From: Megascapheus bottae
Lineage: Eukaryota > Chordata > Mammalia > Rodentia > Geomyidae
Length of the DNA stretch: 64,000 nucleotides
Direction: 5' to 3'
Assembly: GCA_024803745.1 (NCBI GenBank)
Contig: JANJXV010000016.1
Location: 38,855,001-38,919,000, forward strand
Positions 1 through 13,165 of the stretch are shown piece after piece (position 1 is the stretch's first letter; every line of letters begins with the position of its first letter). The notes under the pieces were generated by a model. That model did not search any database. It had not been told where the DNA came from and was given only the letters and a program-made list of their open reading frames with translations. Both the position numbers and the translations under genes were made by a program.

Positions 1-3000
1 GCAAAGACCATTCAAAAACTATAGATTTGTGTGCAATGAACACTAGTCTAGCTGACGTGGCTCCTGCTGTATCAACTGACCACCTGAATCTGGACTTGTC
101 ACTTTTGTCCTCGAGAATCAGTTAATAGCTTCTAGCATAAAAATGGCATGAGTACATCAATATAAAAAAAGAGCTCCTAATTATCAACTTAGCTTTGTCA
201 GGAAAGGTAGAACAGCAAATACTTGAAGCAAAAATGGATACCACTCATATTTCAATCATAAATACAAAGGGTCCAGCCAATTTCATTTCTCACCTTAGTC
301 AGAAATGAAGTCATGGCTTGAGAATTTGTGGTGCCAACAACGCTAACCCAGGCAGATATCCGCTGGAGTCTGAATCGAATCAGGTAATTCCGATTTAAAG
401 TTATTCATGTACACTGCCCTGATAATTTTGTTTCAGCAATTTTATTCGTTAGAAACATGCTTGGAAATGACTATAGTTCTCCTTCCCCTCTTCTGATAGA
501 CTTAATATCTGTTAGTCCCATAATTTTGTGAGATGCCTTTTATTATAATTATTTCACTATAGTAATTATGGTTTATTTTTGTTTGTCTGTTTGTTTGTTT
601 GTTTTTTTCAAATGAGAGGCTATACATCCAAAATAAGGACATTTTGTTCAAGTTCACAGAACCAGTTTGCAGGAGAGTAGAAATTTTCATTCACTCTGCT
701 TCAGTCCCTATTTTCTTCAGTTTGCTAGGTCTCTGATCATATTTCTTATGAGAAATTTTTGTGCTTTGAGCGAAATGTGACACAGGAGAAATAAAGAAGA
801 CACCCCACTAGGAAACAAATACCATTTATACATATCCTACTGATGTAGGGCCTGGTTTTAATGCAATTATTTCTACAATTACAAATATGGTTCCTTAAAG
901 TATGTCTCTTGGCCACAACTAATACATCAAAAATTAACTTTGAGTTTTTCTTCAGATCGATCTGATGAGAACAAATTGAAATAAGGAGCTGAATAGTGAC
1001 TACCTAATGTATTTTTCTAGAGAATAATAGCAAAATACAAATTAAATTACTAGCTTATTTGAAAGGCTATTTTATTCTCCCTACTTTTGGCCATTGTGAT
1101 ACTTGCTTAGGTACAAAGTACCAGATATGATTCCATCTATTTATCAGACATTTCTCAGGCTTTTATTCTTTACTTAAATTATTACTGTGATTCTTGAGTA
1201 CAAAGAAATAAAATACTGAGCTATGTTGAGTAATAGGAAATGCCAAATAGGTTTCAATAAATAATCTTGATAGAGCTTAGAATTTTTAATTAGTTCAATA
1301 AGTGTTCATAGAGAGCATAATTATCTCAGTGTTTCTTCAGAATAAAAGATCCCACGATTACAGATATTTTTTTCAAAAAGCCATGAAATCCATTTTCAAT
1401 TAAATATATACTTTTATTTTCCTTAAAGTCAATGTCAAGGACAATAGTTATATGTATATGTGGCTATGCATATATACAGCAATGCATAGTCTGTGTTTCA
1501 AATAAAATAAGAAAATATGTCTATAGTCACTTCACATTTGCTGTGTCCTTGAGAGAAAACAGATATAACCAAAGCAGACATAATCAAATAGTCGAACAAG
1601 ACTTAATTAAAACAGATTTTAAAAGCTTAAGTAGTTCTTTTAGTGGCAGAAGTCAAATGCCAATGATATCTCTTATGACATAAAGCATTTATCCTATAAG
1701 TGTGACTACTGCCAAAATATTCTTGCCCTCAGTCATGTTGTCTATTTGAAAACCTAAGCACTCTATTAGACCTGGTATCCCCAATCTGATTATTATACCC
1801 AGAGGTCTCTCAAAAGTAAATTTTTTAAAAAGACAATGTTTATAATTAAATGACATCCATTTTCATGTTATCTTATAAATTATCATCAGTTTTCTACCAC
1901 AGCAAGCATTTGCTGAATATTTTTATAAGAGAATATTTTTTTTTGAAGTAACCAATGTGTAGAGGCAACCTTCCGAGATGGGCATTGCTGATATTAGCTC
2001 AGTCTTGTAGTTGAGATGACTTCAAGTTCAGAGCAGCAGTCTGAAATTCATGCCAGGGCCTGCATCTTTAAGACCTGCACTCCGGCTGTCACACGTGGCT
2101 ATTGAAGTGATGGCCACACATCTACTTCATTTGCTTGCTTCACCCCTTGACTATTAACCAACTTGATGCAGTAACCTTTAGAAGTAGCTCTGTGAAGCTA
2201 AATCCCATGGGTTGGTCTAGTCATTAAGGTACTGTTATTCATATTTATTTCTTTATACCTGGAACTTGCTCATCAGATGACAGGACATGATCACAATCAG
2301 GAATGAATGTAAGACAGATGTTCAAAACCTATCATGTTGTATTACAAAGATCTTGGTGCTTTTCAATGATTTTAATTCAAAAATACCTTTCGATGGAAAT
2401 GTTCTATACCATTATTCCTGAGTTAGCAATGTACTTGGAATTCAGTTCTTTGTCTTAGACGCTAAGCTTTAGGGAAATTTTAGTTGCACGCTGGTACATA
2501 GGGAGTGGAAATTTTGTAATCTGAAGACATAAATTTCTCTGTTTTAAATTCAGTCATGATATATAAACTTGAGCCTAATAAAACATTGGTCATTAAAGCA
2601 AGAGAGAAGGGATATTTTGAAATAATTCCTTCAGGTATATATAAAAAATAACTCAAATTTTATTCAATCAATTCATATAAAATACATTCCAGCAAGGATA
2701 TCACAAAAATTAACTTGATTAACAGTACACATTATACACAATCATGTATAGTCAATCACATTTATAATAGTATTGCATCAATCATGTGTATAATATTAAT
2801 ACTACTCTGAAAAAGGAAATACAAAATTCTGAAACAGAAAGCATTCTTACTGTAGTCCTCCTAGAATCACGTAAGGAGTAGCCAAATATTTACCATTGAC
2901 GAGTGCTTAATGTGTATGTTGCCTCACAATATCTTCAGAGTTTTCAATCACGGTGCTCAAGTAATATATTTGAAATTCTACCATAAACTGTAACTGTAAA

Positions 3001-3361
3001 TCTACTCTTACTGGCAAAGTATATCTTCAACTTCCATTTCAATGAGATAAAAGGAGTTAAGCTTTAGGACTGAATTGAAGTGGCAGTGAATGAGAAACAG
3101 ACACTGTTTCCTTTGAATGAGTTTGATAAAATTGATTTTCATTATATTAGCCATTTTGACAACTGTAATTAAAACCCAAAACTTATATACTAAAACATGA
3201 ATATACCTTTAGCCTGTCCTTTCTGCCAATATTGATACGTTTCTCATAGAAAGATTCCATTTCACCTCACCAATACTCAGTACAAAGGAATTTAGTGATT
3301 CAAAGCTGAATCTCAAAATTAAGTTAGTGATATATTAATTTGAAATTTGGAAAACAATTTA
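1..3361. other. AT-rich unique sequence, no gene seen
   Basis: I see no long open frame, no recognisable exon and no clear transposon here. The short open frames (for example 1432-1683 plus) have no recognisable domain and a composition typical of random AT-rich DNA. A (TTTG)n low-complexity patch lies at 581-608. Confidence 0.6.
581..608. repeat. (TTTG)n low-complexity tract
   Basis: About six TTTG units, one carrying a C for T change, run into a T-stretch. It may be the decayed A-rich tail of a minus-strand retroelement, but I see no body next to it. Confidence 0.8.
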
Positions 3362-3374
3362 CTCATAAAGTATT

Positions 3375-3567
3375 GTTTTTTTTTGGCCAGTCCTGGGCTT
3401 GAGCTCAGGGCCTGAGCACTGTTCTTGGACTTTCTCAAGGCTAGAGCTCTACCACTTGAGCCTCAGCACCACTTCCGGCTTTTTGCTATGTATATGGTAC
3501 TGAGGAATCAAACCTGGGTCTTTGTGCATGCTAGGCAAGCACTCTACCACTAGGCCAAACTCCCAGC
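3375..3567 (-). repeat. IDL-Geo dimeric SINE
   Basis: Read on the minus strand this is an ID-like left monomer (A-box region ending GTGGTAGAGTGCTTGCC and a B-box region near GGTTTGATTCC), an AT-rich linker, then the Geo right monomer with GTGCTGAGGCTCAAGTGG and CTGAGCTCAAGCCC. It ends in a poly-A tail, seen as T's at 3375-3384. A perfect 13-bp target-site duplication, CTCATAAAGTATT, flanks it at 3362-3374 and 3568-3580, which shows an L1-type retrotransposition event. The family is known from geomyoid rodents, so this copy also dates the window to that lineage. It is noncoding; a Pol III promoter may persist. Confidence 0.92.
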
Positions 3568-3580
3568 CTCATAAAGTATT

Positions 3581-4640
3581 CTTTACAAATATGTTTAGAG
3601 ATATATGTCTTTTTAGCTACTAAAATTTCTGAGTTTTGAATTAAATGACCTTCAGGAAAAAAAAACTGGAAATAAAAAAATGCTAGTTTGCTATTTCTCG
3701 TAATAGTCACAGAAAATATTTAGCTTCTTTAGGGCACATGAATGAAGCTATCTTTAATTTTATAAAAGTTAAAGAAACAGTATTTTCTGTAGGGAAACAT
3801 CTAAGTAGATATACCTCATAGAATATAGTTTGGTTTTCAGTTTGGTACATCTACTCACATAAAACTTTCCCATTATTTTTATATTAAATAATTAATTTTC
3901 AGATATTAATGGAGGCATTAGGCTATGTATGGTATATATACATGTTTAAGTCATATTATAAAGGTGTTCATCTTTTCTCTACATAGTTATGAAATCTAAG
4001 AATTTTTTTCATGCAAATGATAGCTTTAGAGAAAGTTAAAATGGACAATATAATAAACCCCACTTACATAAACTTAATGAAATCTGATTTTTTTAATTTA
4101 TGGAAACTTGTTTTCTGTTTGAAAATATAGCATCCAAGTATAGTATCATTATGTTTTCTCATAGTTAGTTGATAGTACACTAAGAATTTCCATTTCATTG
4201 TAGAATACTGTATTCAGAAACATTTTTCCTAAGGATAGTCTGAATTTATGGGTTGTCAGTAATCCATAAGCTAACTTTCAAATATCTCTAGTTCTGTAAT
4301 CAATTCTTTACCTAATGAATGTTGTGTTTCCTTATCCCATATGGATTCAATTGTTTTGTTACTTTTCTCCATGCTTCATTAACAGGACATTTGCTGGTTC
4401 AGATGACAGCAAAATAGTTTTTATGCGAAGTGAAAACAATTCTTCTAAAAGTAGTAGAAATGCTGGACACTGTGGCATTATTCCTTGCATTTCTCCTTTT
4501 CTCTGGCACATTTTGTTCCTGGTGGCTGACACTGAGTTTGAACATGATGGACATGATAAATGATGAGCTTGCAACACAGCTATAAGTTAGGAAAACCTGA
4601 TGACAAGAATCCTGCATGGGAATAAATGGCTAAGATCTTA
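3581..4640. other. AT-rich unique sequence, no gene seen
   Basis: Nothing recognisable. Overlapping short open frames on both strands near 4315-4617 match no protein I know and lie in AT-rich DNA without splice or poly-A context that would support a gene. Confidence 0.55.
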
Positions 4641-4644
4641 TCAG

Positions 4645-4750
4645 GGCTGCAAACTGCCTATCTGTCCTTGGACAAATCTTTTGGCCTTTATATGATCTGA
4701 TTTCCTTATGTTTAAACTGAAGGAGAGGTGAATGATTCTCTTGAATAGCT
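4645..4750 (+). repeat. Probable MIR fragment
   Basis: The stretch TGTCCTTGGACAAATC, a T-rich gap, TTTCCTTATGTTTAAACTG and a purine-rich end follows the core and 3' part of MIR (TGTGACCTTGGGCAAGT, then CTCAGTTTCCTCATCTGTAAAATGG). Divergence is high, as expected of an old mammalian SINE, so the boundaries are approximate. Confidence 0.45.
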
Positions 4751-5610
4751 TTTGTTTTTGCAAATCTATCATCTATTGATAAAGTAATGTGCCTTTGGCT
4801 TCACAAATGCATGAGTTTCTTCTACCACAGTATAAATATCTCAATCTGTAAGTCTCTCCTCACAGAATGGAGTTCTCAATGAAAGACAGAGCGGTCAGAC
4901 ATTTTCAAAGGGGGCACTGTTAGATATTACATGTGTTGCTAAAGGTGATGTAGCTTGCTCAGGTTAATGTATCCTAGGGATTTGTTTCTTATTCTCAAAA
5001 GAAGAATATGAAATTTGGTTGCATGTAGCAAAGTAAAACTTTCTTATAGCTATTGTAGAAGTTTCACTTGTCCTTTCAAAACCTTTATAACTAATCTTTG
5101 TATATTCAAATACATCATGCATGCAATTACAATATAGCAGCTATGCGTGACAAATATTTTTGAACTGTGTAATATATATATTATGGATATGCATTTACTT
5201 TTTGTTTTATCTCTCTTATTTTCATATTCTAAAAGTGTAAGTATATCAAAGTGGATAAGGTTATTGAATGAAATTTGGTAGGTTTGAATAATTTGCATGC
5301 TTCCAGAGTTGACTAGTTGACATAGATGCCCCTTAACTTATATGGTTAAAAATAATCAAAAGACTCAGGTAGCAATTTTCCCAAGGAAAAAGTATTTTAA
5401 GATGCTTAACATCATATCCAGGGAACTAAAAATTCAAACTTTGCTAACACTTAATGTCATAGTACATATCTAATGTGTTTTAAAGATAAATATTTCTAAG
5501 TAAGGGAGCAGGAAAAACAAACCTTCACTTGCTTGTAGAAAGAAAAGTTATTAATATTGAAGAAAATAATTTTGAGGCACCTAAACATTTTTTTAAATCA
5601 TTACAGTAAA

Positions 5611-5810
5611 GGCTGGGAGTGTTGCCTAGTGGTAGAGTGCTTGCCTAGCTTGCACAAAACCCTGGGTTTGATTCTTCAGTACCTCATAGACAGAAAATGC
5701 TGGAAGTGGTACTGTGGCTGAAGTGGTAAAGTGATATCCTTGGGAATGCCCAAGACAGTGCTCAAGCCCTGAGTTCAAGCCCCATGCAAAAAATTTTTCT
5801 AAAAAAAATT
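5611..5810 (+). repeat. IDL-Geo dimeric SINE, diverged
   Basis: It starts GGCTGGGAGTGTTGCCTAGTGG and has GGTAGAGTGCTTGCC followed by the B-box-like GGGTTTGATTC. The Geo monomer follows (GGAAGTGGTACTGTGGCTGAAGTGG) with a B-box-like GAGTTCAAGCC and an A-rich tail. It is more decayed than the 38.8-kb copy: the CpG sites of the ID half are gone. I could not assign a target-site duplication with confidence. Confidence 0.88.
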
Positions 5811-5947
5811 CAGAACAATAGATTCAGAAAACCTAGACAAAAGGAACAAAATTTCTATCTCAAAGATATCTTTTGCACTTTTTTCAATGCAACATGATAC
5901 AAGTTAGGAAAGTTATTAAGCTATCTAGGTGCTTTTGAAAAAGATAT

Positions 5948-6014
5948 ATATGCATGTGTATGTATGCATGTATCTTTCTATACATGCATGCATACATACA
6001 TACATACATATGTA
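5948..6014. repeat. (CATA/TGTA)n microsatellite
   Basis: Imperfect TGTA units change to CATA units around a central ATGCAT palindrome, so the tract is partly self-complementary. It gives rise to short open frames on both strands rich in Y, M, H and C, which are not genes. Confidence 0.85.
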
Positions 6015-6444
6015 CAAATGTTCTCACATAAATACTATAAAACAGGGGAATATATTTCCATTGACCATGACACTGTTGAAACTGAGGTTTTGTGTGGTTG
6101 GTAATATACACCAGACACATAAGTTTAAATATCACCCATTCTCAATTTTAGCAGACAACTACAAATATTAAAAGTATTAGAATTAGAGAGTAGAGTGCTG
6201 TTAGGCATGGTCTGAGTTGGGGAAATTGGTATCACAAAAATATCCATTTATAAAAGTCCAGGAAACCCTGTATACACAATGGTCCCAGTAGTATGAAATA
6301 CAATTTTACATTCTTTTTTTTAAGAAATAAGCTAAGTATTCATAACAAAAAATATGTATCATAATAAAACTTTGCAGTGATTAAAATACTAGTGATGCAC
6401 TCCCATTTATCCAGTCTATCTTTAATTTATTGTGATTTTGGACT

Positions 6445-6597
6445 TTTACTTAGAAAGATTCCATCTGCCTAAAAGGTCAAGCCTAGTGTTTTTCCTACCC
6501 CTGTAATATTTTCATGGGTTTTGGACTTACCTTGAGGTTTTAATCCATTTATAATTGATTCTGGTGCAGAGTGATACATGAGTATCTAGCTTCAAAC
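6445..6597 (-). mobile_element. L1 fragment, inverted 5' piece
   Basis: The minus strand reads as L1 ORF2 leading into the segment that normally ends near AATGGATTAAAACC; on the plus strand this shows as GGTTTTAATCCATTTATAATTG and TACATGAGTATCTAGCTTC. It abuts, at about 6597/6598, the sense-oriented continuation of the same ORF2 region. That arrangement is the classic result of twin priming during L1 insertion. The outer boundary is uncertain. Confidence 0.65.
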
Positions 6598-7345
6598 TAA
6601 AGAGCTTCTACATGGCAAAAGACATAAGCTAGCAAGATGAATAGCCCACAGAATGGGAGAAGATCTTTGCAAGTTTTGCATCAGACCACAGCCTCATATC
6701 TAAAATGTACCTGCAGTCCAAAAAATTAAATCCTCAAAAACTCAATACCCCAATCAATAAATGGGCTAATGTCTTAAAGCAAGTCTTCTCTGAGGAAGAA
6801 GTAAAAATGGCCAATAGACAGATGACAAAATGTTCACCATCACCATTCATAAGAAATGCAAATCAGAACAAAACTGAGGTGCTGCCTCCCGCCAGTTAGA
6901 GAGGCCATTTTCAGGAAAACTCATAACAGATGCTGGCAGGGATGTGACCAAAGGGAACTCGTTTACACATTTGGTGAGCATGTAAGCCTTTCAGCTACTC
7001 TGGAAAGCAGTATGGCAGAGCTCCCCTATGACCCAGCAATCCCACTCCTGGGAATTTATCCAGTAGAATACAAACAATTCCACAGTAAAGATACCAGCAC
7101 ATTCATATTCATTGCGGCATTATTTTATCATAGCCAAGATATGGAGTCAACCCAGATGCCCCTCAGTGCATGAATGAATCAGGAAAATGTGGTATATATA
7201 TATATATATATATATATGATGAAATTCTGCTCTTACATCAGAAAGAATAATATTGTACTATTCATGAGAAAAATGGAAAGACTTGGAAAAATATTAAGGA
7301 AAGTAAATCAGAGCTGAAAAAAAAACCATAGGACATAGGATGCAT
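6598..7345 (+). mobile_element. Old L1, ORF2 C-terminus and 3' UTR, decayed
   Basis: Starts at ACTAAAGAGCTTCTACATGG, matching the L1 ORF2 segment that encodes the KLKSF motif. It continues through the conserved C-terminal region, where [15 protein letters not shown] is readable near 7018-7065 (plus frame). Stops and frameshifts break the frame several times; an in-frame stop follows PPAS at about 6899. A (TA)n tract interrupts the region coding for the usual YTMEFY motif. It diverges much more than the L1 copies at 20 and 25 kb, so it is older. Sequence with L1 3' UTR character may extend to about 7600. Confidence 0.8.
7192..7217. repeat. (TA)n microsatellite inside the L1
   Basis: Thirteen TA units expanded where intact L1 copies carry GTGGTATTTATACACAATGG, so the repeat probably grew from the original TATA-containing coding sequence. 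Confidence 0.9.
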
Positions 7346-7609
7346 GGATTCCCTCGTTTGTGGTAACTAGAACATGCGTACCAATATACAAGTAAACACA
7401 CAGAATAATTTTATATATATTCACACACATTGGTACATGCTAAACCATATAGGATACCAGACATTCACACACAGAGGTCAAAGGAGGTTATGCATAGGAG
7501 TGTTTGACAAAGACATATTAAAAAATCTTAGTGAATCTACATTCAAATATGTAGGAGCCTTGATAATTTTTCAAACTAATTTTCTTAAGCCATATTTGAT
7601 TTAGTTATA

Positions 7610-8795
7610 AATTTAACAGGAAGCAATTTTTCCAGTGGTGTCAAAGTATTCTCTGAAAAGGAGAAAAAATGCATTAAAATAAAGAATTTCTTTCCATGGT
7701 GAAATGAGTATGTCCTCTAGTGTAATATAAAATACATATTTGTGACATTTGATTAAAAACATCTTCATAGCTTATTTGGTTTGAATATGTATAATTTTGT
7801 GATCAGCTATAGAGAAACCCAATTGTTCTCTAAGCAAGCTCCGAGTCCTTAGATAACAGTAGCTACTGAAATGATGATAATTTCTATTATTCATGCTGAT
7901 TTCTTCTGGAGATGCTGGCCAGGGCCCTGTTTTTTTATTGAACAGTACACAACAAAATGTGTGTCTACTCAAAATGACAAAAAAAAAGACATAATAAAAT
8001 GCCATTTCAGACTCTTTTTAGAATTTTTGTTCAAAAAAAAAATCCTCAAGATGGGCTGCCAAACTGCTGAATTCTAAATAATCAAAATTCATTCACAATA
8101 TTTATAAAATGTAAAAAGACTGATGAATTATAATGCCTCATGACGTGAGCTTTTGCCTAGGAATACAGTGCATGAAACCTATCACGATTGCACACAGCCT
8201 TCAGAGGAAAAGGAAGAGGTGAACACATTTATTGGTAACGATGGGTTACATTGACTGGTTGTGCTTGACAATGATTTGGTATTAATTGTTCAATTAGCTT
8301 TTCCCTGTTGAGTTTTACTGATTGTTTCTCTGATTTTAGACTCGCTTCCTCTGTTTTCTCTTCTCAGTCTTACTATATGCTTATTTTCATCACAGGCAAC
8401 ATATGAATTATGCAATGAATGGGCTTAAAATTTGTTAAAAGTCTATCAGGAAATTAGGAGCAGAATGGAATGAGATATTATCTTATTGCCTTCTGATTTC
8501 TTAACACCAGTTACCTAAGAATCTTCTGTCCTTCCGTTTTTTTTTTCATTGCTTGTAAATTTATTTATCATTTAAGCAAGTTCAATGTCAGTGATTACCA
8601 GTCATGACATGTGTTTAGATTATGGGATATTTTCAAAGCAGAGCAGTCTGTGCCCCTCCTCCAGAAACCGATCTGATCCATAGCCATTTTGTATTGTCAA
8701 TGCCTGGTAATGTAGAGCTCTGCTCCAGGGCAAATTTGCTTCATTTACAGACTGGATCCTCCCTCACATTAATTGTGGAATTGGAAAGCTATTGA
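7610..8795. other. AT-rich unique sequence, no gene seen
   Basis: No recognised repeat or gene. Short overlapping frames on both strands at 7772-8077 have no identifiable domain. Confidence 0.5.
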
Positions 8796-8799
8796 CTCG

Positions 8800-8895
8800 A
8801 CACCACTGAACCTCAGTTTCCTGACTCAGAAAATCACACCATGAATACTTAGCACACAGAGATATTTCAAGTAGTATTTGCACGTTTACAGAAGT
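8800..8895 (+). repeat. Probable MIR fragment
   Basis: ACTGAACCTCAGTTTCCTGA followed by a diverged AAAAT-type segment matches the MIR sub-region CTGAGCCTCAGTTTCCTCATCTGTAAAAT. The following stretch (ACTTAGCACACAGAGATATT) has the position of the TAGCACATAGTAGG part of MIR. Confidence 0.5.
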
Positions 8896-8899
8896 AATA

Positions 8900-11800
8900 A
8901 AATACCATGAAGAAAATGGTTATGCAAGAGAGGATGCAGACATCCATAAGGAAAGACACACTCAGTGACTATTTCAAAGGATTCATAGAGATTTTTTCAA
9001 GTTACGAAACTTCAGGGGGTAAGGATTCAAAGAAGAAGGAAAGAGTCAATTTAAGATAGACACATAAAAGGTGTAGGCAAGGCTCAAATAAGTCATGTTT
9101 CTGTCAGGGTCTCACATTCTAGGCAGGTGTTTTATTGCTGAAACACCACACCAGAACTGATTTTGCCAGTTACTTTTGAAGTGCAGTTTTACTGTTTGCC
9201 AAGGCAAATGTTTTGATGTCCTTTACCTTACATCAGGATGTCTATCTAGCTAGAATAACAGCCATGCACAACCTCTTCCAGCCCTCCAATGACAGTGGCC
9301 TGTCAGCTTCTCTCTCTGAAATCAAAGTGTGAGTCAGTAATCTTCAAACAAACAAACAAGAAACCCTTGTAACAGTTTTGCAAAGACATAAACAATTTCT
9401 CACACTATCTCCAGTGTTGTTGCTAAATATAAATTTATTTTATTGTTTTGATTTTCCATCAACTTTTCATTTCCTACCAACAGCATAAAAATATTGAATT
9501 ACTTTACAAAAATGTCCATAGGTCACACACAATAATATTTTCCCTATTGTTACAATAATCTTGTTCCTTGCAGGATATATTTAGATGTCATTAAAATATG
9601 TTGATTTGACTTGTTTGGTTACCTATATAAAAGTCTCATTTGCATTTGCTTAGGATGTGTGAATGTGTGTGTTGGGTATGCTTGTGTGTTTTAAGTATTT
9701 TGATTTTCTATATGCTCATAGAGTCATTTTATAAGAAGTAATTTTTTCAGTAACAATTTTCTTCTTGTATTTGTAGTTTCTACCATTTAATGTCCAACAT
9801 GAATATTTATATCTATATGTACACATGGATTCAACACTATTAACTAAAAAATAATTGTCATATTATTGTATTCATTTGTAGCAATTTTTCTACTAGTCAT
9901 TGCTGTCTATACATAAACACACATCTGTGATTTTGCCATTTTATTCCTTATCTCATGAAATATGGATAAATAAAAGTATAACGGTGAACATAACATAATA
10001 CAATAGTAAACATAACAGTAAACACAACACAACGGAAAATGAGTAACTGGTAATCTATCAGCTAAGTCAGGATTAAAGGAGTAAATCTTACTGATCAATG
10101 ATTGCAGGAATTAAAATAGTAAGACAATACTGCAGAGTAAAGGCGCCATGTAGTCCTCTTCTTTTAAGAACTTTTCATCACCTCAGTACACATTTCTCAG
10201 TATCCAGTGAGTATTTCTCCATTCCCACTTGCTTTGCCTATTACTTTGATCCCCTTTTGTTCTCTAATAACTAGTACTAATTTATAACCAGTCTCAGATT
10301 CATTTTGACTGACACTGCAGTCCTCCTAAGCCCTAACGATATTGTCTGTGAACAGCAAACTCCAAGATCCTGCTCTAGGCTCTTATTTTAGGGTTAATCT
10401 TCCTGTAAGTCTTGACTATGGCTTCAATTGCTTCTCTCAAGATCTTCAGGGACCAATTTACCCAAGTCATATGACAGTTTCAGTGTCATAAAGTAGTCAG
10501 GATTATGGGTTACAGCTGTCTGTGATACAGGGATGATTTAAGTTAGAAAAACAAATGACTAACTTCATAAATTCTCAGGTCAAGGATGTCCTAAAATTGA
10601 TAAATTCCTTAAGTAATGTTTCTTTATTTTATCTCATTTTTTGTTGACACAGACTGAAGACACCCAAAACATGTTTCAAAAACTAACATTTGATATGATA
10701 TGCAAAAGGCAATATTGACTGAAACCACAAAATTGGTTCCTATTTGGAAAGTGTTAGCATTCACCAGAAAAAGAGAGCACTAACACTGGAATTACAGATC
10801 TGGTGAGGCCTATCTGAGTGACTCAAATCACCTCAATTGCTCCAGATTTGCTTGCCTATTAATCAGTTATTTCAGTGTGGGAAGCAGTTGTTTGTGTCTT
10901 TTGGAAGCTCCTTCCTCTCTCACTTTCATTTTTCTCCATCAACATCAGGGATTTGATCTGAGTACATTAGCATGTAACCTAGTCATGGAAATAACAACAT
11001 AGGAATGGAAGTACTGAGTTTTAAAATGTATATAATAAAAACTTGTAGGAAATCTCTGCCATTATAGAATCGGATGATCTTTAATGAAGAAAAAAGAAGA
11101 AGGAACATCAAATATATTTGGGGTAAAATTATAAATGTGTAGGTGTTTACTAGAAGTTGCAGTTTTGTGGTTTTTATCTCACAAATTAGTCACTGTTTTA
11201 CTGGTTTGCTTATCATGCTTATGGAAGCATGAGGTCAGAAAGAAGCCAAATAAAATAAAATTGACCTTCCATAATTTGATGTCATAATACAACCAAAATA
11301 GTTACAGTTGTAAATATTTGAGATGTTTTTAATTCTTGAACACCTAAAATTCTACTGAAATCTGTTTCCTGGAAGTGGGGGCGGTTTCAAAGCCAAATTG
11401 TATGTGAAGGCTTATCTGCACACTCTTTTCAGCCAACCTGCTGGAAGAACTTCACATTGCAATAAGTTCTTTACTGTTTAATTAGAGTAGGTTTCTGGAT
11501 CTCGTCAGATTCCTTAACTGGTGACTTAGCCAGGGCATGTGAGCTTTTATAATTATAAAAAGGACTATCCTTGGGAAGTACAAAAACATATTTGGAAGAC
11601 TCCACTGGAATCATTCCTGGAAAAAAATCTATGATCTTGCTTTCATGACATAACGTAGACGGCACGCTCAAATAACTCAGAGGACAATGTAAACTCAGTG
11701 CCAATTGAATGTCAGCTACTACTTTACATGAGATTATCATAAGCCAAGTTTTAGACTATGTCTATTTTCTCACCTCTCTATAGTATTACAGTGAAGACAT

Positions 11801-12425
11801 CAGAAGTGGTTCATTTTCTCCTGACAAAGGACCCTGTCTAGTCTACACCAATGTTTCCTTGCTGAATCAAAGTTGAATACAAAGAGACAAACCTTGTCAT
11901 TCCATAGAGACAGCCTTTTCATGCTTTATTATATCAAAGACATTAAGCCAATAAAGATAGAAAGCAGGACTTTAGTACATTCCCTCAGCAATTGGCCAAA
12001 AAAGAGAGGTACAGAGAATAATCTGTGAATAACTTCAATCTACCTTTGAAACAAAGGCAGATTCATTCATTTACACATAACCTAACTGCTTTCATGTTTT
12101 TATGATAAATAGTTTTCACAAAACCCCCAAACTGTAAATTATTTAATACCTGGCCTTTTATATAAATGGTTTTGCCAGTGATGATCCTACATTGTTTAAT
12201 AAGATACATCATGTTGGAGAAAGGCAATAAATTCTAACAGACCTTCAGAGAACTACATTCCGATTCCATCAGTGTAAATAATTTAACGTAATCTGCTTAA
12301 ATATTATCCTACACACTTTCATCATTAAGAAAACGTCATGGTGGCATTGTGTACATTGTAGGGTATAATTTGAAGAGAAAAAAATGAGCTTTTGCACATG
12401 GGGTATGTGTTTGTGCATGAGCCTG
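8900..12425. other. Mostly unique AT-rich sequence, no gene seen
   Basis: I found no confident gene or transposon. Open frames at 9907-10098 and 11471-11740 (minus) are short and unrecognised. No run of codons is backed by splice sites, a poly-A context or a retrocopy signature that I could defend. Confidence 0.5.
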
Positions 12426-12427
12426 TG

Positions 12428-12430
<3 letters not shown>

Positions 12431-12460
<30 letters not shown>

Positions 12461-12499
12461 CTCTGTGTGTGTGTGTGTGTGTATGTGTGTGTGTGCATA
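12431..12499. repeat. (GT)n microsatellite, compound
   Basis: Two GT arrays are separated by CCTCT, with TA interruptions near the end. Purine-pyrimidine alternation makes it able to adopt Z-DNA. The H/T-rich open frames on the opposite strand are translations of the repeat only. Confidence 0.95.
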
Positions 12500-13049
12500 T
12501 GTGTATCCCATTTTGTTGGACTGACCTCATCTAAATATAGGATTATTACATGATGCACGAGTTGAGGTCTTTAAGCAAGATACTACCTTCCAATTCCTTA
12601 ATAAAATAAATATTCAAAATAAATACAGAAATTTAGAAGAATATCATATAATTGCCCCCATTACTCAAGATTCCAAGAAATCTCAAGTTGACTGATTCAT
12701 CTACAGGGAGAAGAACGTCTCTGGGAATCTTCAAACAGTTGTCGTCATCAAGTAAAGAAAACTTGTCTTTCCAAGAGAATTCCTTACTCTACCACAGGCA
12801 GACTCCAGGTTGAGGGGGACAAAGTAGCACATTCGTATCTGAAGACCATAGATCTTAGGATACTTTCTTGAGGCAGGCGCAATGTTTATTTATTTTTTTC
12901 TTCTCTTCAAGTGATCACAGGAAATCTTCCAAAGTTTCTCCAGTCCAGACTGAGTGAGGTAAGGCAAAATAGGGACAAAAAATGTAGTTATGCTTTTAGA
13001 ACAAGTCTGCAATCCACTGACATACAAAATAAATCAGTAACAATAGATA

Positions 13050-13165
13050 TTATCTAATATTTATTGAATGTCTTTAGTATGTGGCCTGAGAGCTTTGCAG
13101 CCACTAACTCAGTTCCCGTAACAATTCCATAAACACATAGAATTTCAGCCATTCAATGCTTGAAT
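13050..13165 (-). repeat. MIR SINE fragment
   Basis: The plus strand reads AATATTTATTGAATGTC, TAGTATGTGGCCTGAGAGC, then ACTAACTCAGTTCCCGTAAC and AATTCCATAA. This tracks the antisense MIR order TTTATTGAGCACCTACTATG, TGCTAAGC, TAACTCATTTAATCCTCA. Divergence is high, as normal for this old mammal-wide SINE. Confidence 0.6.

Noticed and set aside
12269..12558. His/Thr-rich open frames on the minus strand
   Set aside because: Produced by the GT/CA microsatellite.
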